From an uncultured Micrococcales bacterium (GTDB lineage Bacteria; Actinomycetota; Actinomycetes; Actinomycetales; Microbacteriaceae), in assembly GCA_903887175.1 (NCBI GenBank), contig CAISOV010000029.1:1-46037 (forward strand): a stretch of 46,037 bases of DNA, written 5' to 3'. Shown here piece by piece: positions 40,152-46,037 of the stretch. A program made the translations under genes and the position numbers. The notes below the pieces were generated by a model, which worked only from the letters and a program-made list of their open reading frames with translations, was not told the origin of the DNA and did not search any database. Positions within the stretch are counted from its first letter, which is position 1. Each line of letters opens with the position of its first letter.

Positions 40152-40672
40152 TGCAAACCATTACTTCAACCGATGGCGTGCAAGTTCACGCCGACCTAAA
40201 CGAGTTAAATCGCATTCGCCACCAGCTAACGGCAAGCCAGCTAGCCCTCTGGGGCGACCACAGTTCGCGAGTGGCCGCGATGTTTGGGTTAGCAAATAAT
40301 GACATCGCCGACCTCATTTTTAATGACTGCGGCCTAGTGGTTTGGGCCATTGAGAACCCTGAACTTGGCTTGGCTGTTGCCGCCGGGCTCACCGCGATCT
40401 GGTCGCAACTGGCAAACCTCAACTCGCTTTGCAACCTGGTAGAAAGTCGCTATCAAGCCGGCGAGCTCACCATAGACCGCAAAATGGCAACTCAGCATCA
40501 GCTGCTCGAAGTTGCCGCAACCGAACCGTTTTTTGCAAAGTTGAATCTGCAATGGCACGCGCGCCACCCAGACTCAGATGACAAAGCAACTGTTCAGGCG
40601 AGCGAATCACAAGATTCTAAAAAGCTTCAAAGCTCCTCGGGTTACAAAAGCCGTAATACTCAAAATCAGTGA
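40151..40672 (+). CDS. Hypothetical protein coupled to the WXG-like ORF
   Basis: ATG at 40151 overlaps the upstream TGA (TGATG coupling); the ORF-track start at 40046 is inside the upstream gene. Confidence 0.65.
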   Translation: MQTITSTDGVQVHADLNELNRIRHQLTASQLALWGDHSSRVAAMFGLANNDIADLIFNDCGLVVWAIENPELGLAVAAGLTAIWSQLANLNSLCNLVESRYQAGELTIDRKMATQHQLLEVAATEPFFAKLNLQWHARHPDSDDKATVQASESQDSKKLQSSSGYKSRNTQNQ

Positions 40673-41032
40673 AGCCACGATTGCCCAACCAAGTGAAGTG
40701 ATGCTTAAACCAGAGCTCGTGAAACCGTCGATTTTGAAAACACCAAAGTTTAAGAAGCCACTGATCCAGGCAACAAGCAGAAGCAATGCGCCATTGATGA
40801 CGAATGAAATTAGCCCGAAAGTCAAGATATAAGCAGGCAATGCGATGATTTTGATCACTGGAGCAATGACTGAATTCACCAGCCCAAAAATCAGGGCAAC
40901 GGTCAAATAGCTGAGCACATATTGCCAAGTTTCAGTGCCCCCATAGGGCACCAGGTGAATGGCTGAAATCAGACTTGTGACCACCCAAAGGCCAAACGCG
41001 TTAATAACTGTTGCAACTAGAAATCGAATCAT
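40607..41032 (-). CDS. Phage holin superfamily IV-type membrane protein (DUF360-like)
   Basis: 'MIRFLVATVINAFGLWVVTSLI', 'ALIFGLVNSVIAPVIKIIALPAYILTFGLISFVINGALLLLVAWI'. Confidence 0.88.
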   Translation of the reverse strand: MIRFLVATVINAFGLWVVTSLISAIHLVPYGGTETWQYVLSYLTVALIFGLVNSVIAPVIKIIALPAYILTFGLISFVINGALLLLVAWISGFLNFGVFKIDGFTSSGLSITSLGWAIVASLILSITAFVTRGALKLFRIL

Positions 41033-41069
41033 GACTAGATTCTGCCACGAACAAAGTAAATTGGACTCT

Positions 41070-42197
41070 GTGACTGCACAAGACGCACAACGCGTGCCTA
41101 TGGTTCAAATGCTCTCAATAGAGGGTGAATTTAGTGTTGCCCCTGAGTTCGCCGACTACGCCGCCTACATTGACCGACTAACTGACGCCGACTATCTCAA
41201 GTTTTATCGCGACATGGCAATCATGCGTCGATTCGATGCCGAGGCCACGGCGCTTCAGCGTCAAGGCCAACTCGGCCTCTGGATTCCCGCCATCGGTCAA
41301 GAAGCCGCACAAATCGGCTCAGGGTATGGCGTTGGGCACAACGACCACATTTTTCCTAGCTATCGCGAGCACGGGGTCGCGATCACCCACGGCATTGACT
41401 TGATGTCGATTCTAAAAATGCTTCGTGGCGTCAACCACGGTGGTTGGAACCCCGACGAAACTCGCTTTCACCTTTATGCCATCGTTCTAGGCACCCAGGC
41501 TTTGCACGCAACTGGTTACGCAATGGGCGTTGCTTTCGATGGCAAAGTGGGCACCGGCAACAAAGATGAAGACTTAGCTGTAATCACTTATTTTGGCGAC
41601 GGAGCAACCGCTGAAGGTGACGTGAGCGAGTCCCTTTTGTTCGCAGCAATCAACCAAACACCGCAGGTGTTCTTCTGCCAAAACAATCAGTGGGCAATAT
41701 CTTCAAACGTGGCGCGTCAAACCAAAGTCCCTTTGTATCTTCGCGGCACCGGCTTCGGTGTGCCGGGAATCCAAGTTGACGGTAACGACGTGCTCGCTTG
41801 CTATGCGGTCACCGCCAAACATATGGATGACGCGCGCGCAGGCCTCGGACCAACATTTATTGAGGCGATGACCTATCGCATCGGTGCTCACACCACGAGC
41901 GATGATCCGACCAAATATCGTGACAATGCCGAAGTTGAATATTGGCAAGCTCGCGACCCATTGGCGCGGTTTGAAAAATTCTTGCGCAACCGTGGTGTCG
42001 AGCAAGCTTTCTTTGACGAGTGTGACGCACATGGCGACAAACTTGCTGCCGAAATTCGCGAAGCAACTTTTGCTCTAGGCAACCCACCGATTGAAAACAT
42101 GTTCCAGCACGTTTATTCGCAACCTCACCCGGTAATCGCCGAGCAATATGCCTGGCTCAACGATTATGAAGCTTCATTTGAGGGCGAGGGCAACTAA
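41070..42197 (+). CDS. pdhA: Pyruvate/2-oxoacid dehydrogenase E1 component, alpha subunit
   Basis: 'YRDMAIMRRFDAEATALQRQGQLGLWIPAIGQEAAQIGSGYG', TPP motif 'FGDGATAEGDVSESLLFAAI'. GTG 41070 is the likely start; the track start at 40959 overlaps the divergent holin gene. Confidence 0.94.
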   Translation: MTAQDAQRVPMVQMLSIEGEFSVAPEFADYAAYIDRLTDADYLKFYRDMAIMRRFDAEATALQRQGQLGLWIPAIGQEAAQIGSGYGVGHNDHIFPSYREHGVAITHGIDLMSILKMLRGVNHGGWNPDETRFHLYAIVLGTQALHATGYAMGVAFDGKVGTGNKDEDLAVITYFGDGATAEGDVSESLLFAAINQTPQVFFCQNNQWAISSNVARQTKVPLYLRGTGFGVPGIQVDGNDVLACYAVTAKHMDDARAGLGPTFIEAMTYRIGAHTTSDDPTKYRDNAEVEYWQARDPLARFEKFLRNRGVEQAFFDECDAHGDKLAAEIREATFALGNPPIENMFQHVYSQPHPVIAEQYAWLNDYEASFEGEGN

Positions 42198-43180
42198 TGA
42201 GCAACTTTGCAGAAATGTCAATCGCTAAAGCGATTAATGCGGGCCTATCGAAGGCAATGCATGAGAACGAAAAAGTTTTGGTGTTCGGCGAAGACGTTGC
42301 TGAGCTTGGAGGCGTGTTTCGCGTAACCGAAGGTTTGCTTGCTGAGTTTGGCCCGAAACGCATTTTTAATACCCCAATCGCCGAGTCGGGAATCGTCGGA
42401 ACCGCAATTGGCTTAGCAATGCGCGGCTACACCTCGGTGACTGAGATTCAATTCGACGGATTCATTTTTCCGGCCTTCAACCAGATCACCACTCAGCTTG
42501 CGAAGTTTCAGAACCGCTCTGAAGGCCACTTGACAATGCCAGTTGTAATTCGTGTTCCTTATGGCGGTGGCATTGGTGCCGTTGAACACCACAGCGAAAG
42601 CCCTGAAGCTTATTTTGCGCACACTGCGGGTTTGCGAATCGTAAGCCCAAGCAACCCAAACGATGCCTACTGGATGATTCAACAGGCTGTAGCTTCGAGT
42701 GACCCAATCATGTTCTTCGAACCAAAGCGTCGCTATTGGCAGAAGGGCCCCGTCAACCTAGATGAAGCCCCGTTGGCTTTGCACTCGGCTCGAGTTTTGC
42801 GTGAGGGCACCAGTGCAACTGTGGTCTGCTATGGCCCGATGGTAACAGTGGCTTTGCAAGCCGCTGAGATTGCCGCCGAAGAAGGCCTAAGCCTTGAGGT
42901 TATTGACCTGCGGTCGATTTCGCCGATTGACTTCGGTGCCATCGTCGAATCTGTCAAAAAGACGGGCCGTTTGGTGGTAGCCCAAGAGGCCAGCAACTTC
43001 GTGTCGGTTGGCTCAGAAATCGCCGCTAAAGTGCACGAGCTTGCCTTCTATCATCTAGAAGCACCAGTTTTGCGTGTTGGTGGCTTTGATGTGCCCTACC
43101 CACCTGCGAAGCTTGAAGAAAGATTCTTGCCTGACGCCGACCGCATTCTTGATGCGGTTGACCGAGTCTTGGCTTATTAA
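42197..43180 (+). CDS. pdhB: Pyruvate/2-oxoacid dehydrogenase E1 component, beta subunit
   Basis: 'VLVFGEDVAELGGVFRVTEGLLAEFGPKRIFNTPIAESGIVGTAIGLAMRGYTSVTEIQF'. Confidence 0.96.
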   Translation: MSNFAEMSIAKAINAGLSKAMHENEKVLVFGEDVAELGGVFRVTEGLLAEFGPKRIFNTPIAESGIVGTAIGLAMRGYTSVTEIQFDGFIFPAFNQITTQLAKFQNRSEGHLTMPVVIRVPYGGGIGAVEHHSESPEAYFAHTAGLRIVSPSNPNDAYWMIQQAVASSDPIMFFEPKRRYWQKGPVNLDEAPLALHSARVLREGTSATVVCYGPMVTVALQAAEIAAEEGLSLEVIDLRSISPIDFGAIVESVKKTGRLVVAQEASNFVSVGSEIAAKVHELAFYHLEAPVLRVGGFDVPYPPAKLEERFLPDADRILDAVDRVLAY

Positions 43181-43192
43181 GAGAGGCAATTC

Positions 43193-44569
43193 ATGTCACA
43201 ACTTGCATATTTCAACCTGCCAGACGTTGGCGAAGGCCTCACCGAAGCCGAGATTGTCTCGTGGAAGGTCGCACCGGGCGATCGTGTTGGCGTGAACCAG
43301 GTGATTGTAGAAATCGAAACTGCCAAGTCTTTAGTTGAGTTGCCTTGCCCATTTGCCGGAGTTGTGAGTGAGCTGTTGGCTAAAGAGGGCGACACCGTAG
43401 AGGTGGGCAAGCCAATTATTAGCGTGACAGTTGAGGGTGCCGTTGTTGGGGCTGCTACTGGCAGCATTGATCCAGCCGCCGCAGCATCGTCAGCCGCCGC
43501 CGCGCACAGCACAGTTTCAGATACCGCTGCTTCAGTTTCGAGCGAAGAAAAGCAACCCAATTTAGTTGGATACGGTTCGGCTGGCCACTCAGGTTCGCGC
43601 CGCCGTGGTCGCACCAGCTCAAACGTTTTGCCTGCCCAAACTGCGGCAACCTCTGCGATTCCGGTTGCTTCAGTTACTTCGGCAATGCCGGCGATACACA
43701 TAAACGACGAGTCGATCATTGCAAAGCCGCCTGTGCGCAAGCTAGCTAAAGACCTAGGTGTTGACCTTGGCAACGTAAACCCAACTGGCACTGCTGGCGA
43801 AGTTACCCGCGAAGATGTCTTGGCTGCTGCCTCTCAGGCGAGCGTGTTTAGAAACTTGAGCACCCCTGAGGCTCCTTCGGCACGCGAAGAGCGCATTCCA
43901 GTTAAGGGCGTGCGCAAGGCAATCGCCACCGCAATGGTTCAGTCGGCTTTCACCGCACCTCACGTGAGCATCTTCGTTGACGTTGACGCCACTCGCACCA
44001 TGGAATATGTCAAACGCCTTAAGTCGTCAACCGACTTTGCTGGCGTCAAGGTTTCGCCAGTGCTCATCATGGCCAAGGCAATGATTTGGGCCGTGCGACG
44101 CAACCCAACGGTGAACTCAACCTGGACAGACGAAGAGATCATCGTGCACAACTTTGTGAACTTTGGCGTGGCGGCTGCCACCCCCCGCGGTCTTATCGTG
44201 CCAAACATCAAAGATGCCGACAAGATGTCGATGCTTGAGTTGGCTAAGGCGCTCGAACAGCTGACCTACACGGCTCGCGATGGCAAAACCACCCCGGCTG
44301 ACATGCGTGATGGCACAATCACTCTGACCAACATTGGCGTATTCGGTGTTGACACCGGAACACCGATTTTGAACCCAGGTGAGGTCGGCATTGTTGCCCT
44401 TGGTTCGATTCGCCCTAAGCCTTGGGTTGTAAACAACGAGATTCAGGTTCGTCAGGTTACAACTATTGGTGCAACTTTTGACCACCGCGTCGTTGACGGT
44501 GACGTGGCCTCACGCTTTGTTCAAGACGTTGCTTCGATTATTGAAGAACCGGCGCTTCTGCTCGACTAG
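43193..44569 (+). CDS. Dihydrolipoamide acyltransferase (E2)
   Basis: Lipoyl domain '[19 protein letters not shown]', E3-binding '[33 protein letters not shown]', catalytic '[23 protein letters not shown]'. Confidence 0.96.
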   Translation: MSQLAYFNLPDVGEGLTEAEIVSWKVAPGDRVGVNQVIVEIETAKSLVELPCPFAGVVSELLAKEGDTVEVGKPIISVTVEGAVVGAATGSIDPAAAASSAAAAHSTVSDTAASVSSEEKQPNLVGYGSAGHSGSRRRGRTSSNVLPAQTAATSAIPVASVTSAMPAIHINDESIIAKPPVRKLAKDLGVDLGNVNPTGTAGEVTREDVLAAASQASVFRNLSTPEAPSAREERIPVKGVRKAIATAMVQSAFTAPHVSIFVDVDATRTMEYVKRLKSSTDFAGVKVSPVLIMAKAMIWAVRRNPTVNSTWTDEEIIVHNFVNFGVAAATPRGLIVPNIKDADKMSMLELAKALEQLTYTARDGKTTPADMRDGTITLTNIGVFGVDTGTPILNPGEVGIVALGSIRPKPWVVNNEIQVRQVTTIGATFDHRVVDGDVASRFVQDVASIIEEPALLLD

Positions 44570-44840
44570 CTTGCTCTTGCTGCTTGGCTTCTGCTTGCTC
44601 GAGTTCTGACTGTTTCGGCGAGGGCACCACTGCCGAAATCAAGACCGCAACCATCAGCCCGAGCTCGGGCAGAAGGTTGCCAAGTGACATCAGTGAAAGC
44701 GGCACCAGCATCGTTGCGAGCGCAAGGGCTACTATGCCTCGAACCGCGCCCCAGCGAAAACTGATCATTGCTAACGCGACGCAAATCATGCCGAGCCACA
44801 ACGCAACATCTAACTGTGTCATAGACAAACCCTTCGCCAT
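44538..44840 (-). CDS. Hypothetical small membrane protein
   Basis: 100 aa, three TM-like segments; 3' end overlaps the E2 gene by 32 bp, convergent. Confidence 0.65.
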   Translation of the reverse strand: MAKGLSMTQLDVALWLGMICVALAMISFRWGAVRGIVALALATMLVPLSLMSLGNLLPELGLMVAVLISAVVPSPKQSELEQAEAKQQEQASRAEAPVLQ

Positions 44841-44938
44841 TGACGGGAATCTTTGCGATTAGCCTATTGGGCGCGTGGGCTGAGCGCCTGTTATTGCGAA
44901 TAACAAAATTGTCACGCTAGGCGGGCCCTAAGAGGTTA

Positions 44939-44968
44939 TTGACAATGATTCTCATTAGTGTTTAGACT
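44939..44968 (+). promoter_or_regulatory. Zur-box-like palindrome overlapping a promoter (-35 TTGACA 44939-44944, -10 TAGACT 44963-44968)
   Basis: TGACAATGATTCTCA (44940-44954) is an imperfect inverted repeat of the actinobacterial Zur/Fur type, immediately upstream of a zinc-type binding-protein gene. Confidence 0.75.
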
Positions 44969-44974
44969 TCAAAT

Positions 44975-46003
44975 ATGAAACAAAGCGTGCGGCGGAGCAC
45001 TTTTCTTGCGATGGGGCTCGGCCTTGCCGTTGCCGCTTCGGGCCTAACAGGCTGTGCCCAGAGCGCGCCTGCCACGTTGCCTACCAGCGCCAAACTCAAA
45101 ATAGTGGCGTCTACCGCCGTATGGGGCAGCGTCATCGAGGCGATTGCTGGCGATAAAGTGCAAGTTTCTTCGATTGTGAACAAACCGAACCAAGACCCGC
45201 ACTCATTCGAAGCTAGCGTTCGTGATCAAGCGGCGATCAACAGCGCCGACCTGATCTTTATCACTGGCAACGGCTATGACAGCTTTATGAACCAACTTAT
45301 AAATGCGTCAAACCAACCAACAAACCGAGTGGTAGCTCTGGCGCCAAATGACATAACTGTTAAACCTCTTTATGGGCATACCGTGAACGACCCTCACGTT
45401 TGGTACGACTTTGCAATCGTCGCTCGAGTGGCCAACGACATCACCGCAAAACTTGTCAATGCCGACAAGCCAGATGCAGCAAGCTTCAGGGCTGGCAACG
45501 CAAACTTTCAAAATTCGATAGTGGCTCTCGAAAAACGACTCGACAAAACTTCTTATCGCTACACCTGTGGCACGGCCCAGATGCCAAATAGCCCACCCTG
45601 CAAGAACCTAGCTCTCACCAGCATTCTGCAGCCCGAGAGCGTGGGGCTTCGCCTGATCAAGAACTTTGCCGATGACCTAACGCCACGAAGCGTGCGACAA
45701 GCGGTTATGAACGGCAACGACATTTCGGTGCAAGACATGGCAATTATGAAGACGTTCTTTTTTGGCAGTGTTGTGAACGGGTCGCTAGGTTTTGCGGCCG
45801 ACACTCCGGTCGACTGGTTGGTTTTGAACGCACAGCAATCTGGGCCGCAACTTAGCCAGCTGACCAGCTGGGCCAAAAAAACTGGCACAACCAGCATCGT
45901 CGCTTTTAGCGAAAACTTGCCTCAGGGCAAAACCTATTTAAGCTGGATGAACGACAACGTTGCCCAAATCGAAACCATTCGCTCTCATGAACCGGTGCTC
46001 TAA
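44975..46003 (+). CDS. Zinc/metal ABC transporter substrate-binding protein (ZnuA/TroA-like)
   Basis: Lipoprotein signal 'AASGLTGCAQS'; 'KLKIVASTAVWGSVIEAIAGDKVQVSSIVNKPNQDPHSFEAS', 'NDPHVWYD', C-terminal 'FSENLPQGKTYLSWM'. Confidence 0.93.
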   Translation: MKQSVRRSTFLAMGLGLAVAASGLTGCAQSAPATLPTSAKLKIVASTAVWGSVIEAIAGDKVQVSSIVNKPNQDPHSFEASVRDQAAINSADLIFITGNGYDSFMNQLINASNQPTNRVVALAPNDITVKPLYGHTVNDPHVWYDFAIVARVANDITAKLVNADKPDAASFRAGNANFQNSIVALEKRLDKTSYRYTCGTAQMPNSPPCKNLALTSILQPESVGLRLIKNFADDLTPRSVRQAVMNGNDISVQDMAIMKTFFFGSVVNGSLGFAADTPVDWLVLNAQQSGPQLSQLTSWAKKTGTTSIVAFSENLPQGKTYLSWMNDNVAQIETIRSHEPVL

Positions 46004-46037
46004 TGCAAAACCTAGCCCAATCGGCACTAAGCGTTCG
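46003..46037 (+). CDS. Start of the next gene (cut by window end), probably another ABC-transporter component
   Basis: ATG at 46003 overlaps the preceding TAA (TAATG). Only about 11 codons are visible; function inferred from operon position. Confidence 0.35.
   Translation, partial: MQNLAQSALSV

Noticed and set aside
40607-41032. Prophage signal from the 'phage holin family' hit
   Set aside because: This small membrane family is common as a chromosomal gene in Actinobacteria, and no other phage genes are present.
41070-44569. Missing E3 (lpd) gene in the dehydrogenase operon as an anomaly
   Set aside because: lpd is often encoded elsewhere in the genome; absence from this window is uninformative.

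Overview
This window is the replication-origin neighbourhood of a low-GC, compact-genome actinobacterium. The gene content and order look like the Microbacteriaceae / aquatic 'Luna'-type lineage, which is an inference. On the minus strand, reading away from the origin, it carries dnaA, dnaN, recF, dciA (DUF721), gyrB, gyrA, a DUF3566 gene, tRNA-Ile and tRNA-Ala. On the plus strand it carries rpmH, rnpA, yidD, yidC, jag (R3H), rsmG, parA and parB. Next come ddl, an aminotransferase, trxA, trxB, murJ, a short DUF6049-like secreted protein and a NUDIX gene (minus), then cca, rpsF, ssb, rpsR, rplI and dnaB (plus). The main accessory feature is a very large Sec-secreted RHS/YD-repeat protein. It ends in a GIY-YIG (URI)-type nuclease tip and is followed directly by a leucine-rich-repeat-like ORF, a candidate immunity gene, so the pair reads as a polymorphic toxin/immunity locus. 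The rest is purB, two small ORFs (one WXG100-like), a phage-holin-family membrane protein, the pdhA/pdhB/E2 operon, and a zinc-type ABC substrate-binding protein behind a Zur-box-like palindrome. Other points of interest are three DnaA-box clusters (dnaN-dnaA, dnaA-rpmH and a dense one upstream of dnaB), four parS palindromes, a possible rpsF leader RNA, and a sharp base-composition switch inside the rhs gene. No CRISPR array, transposase or rRNA gene was seen.
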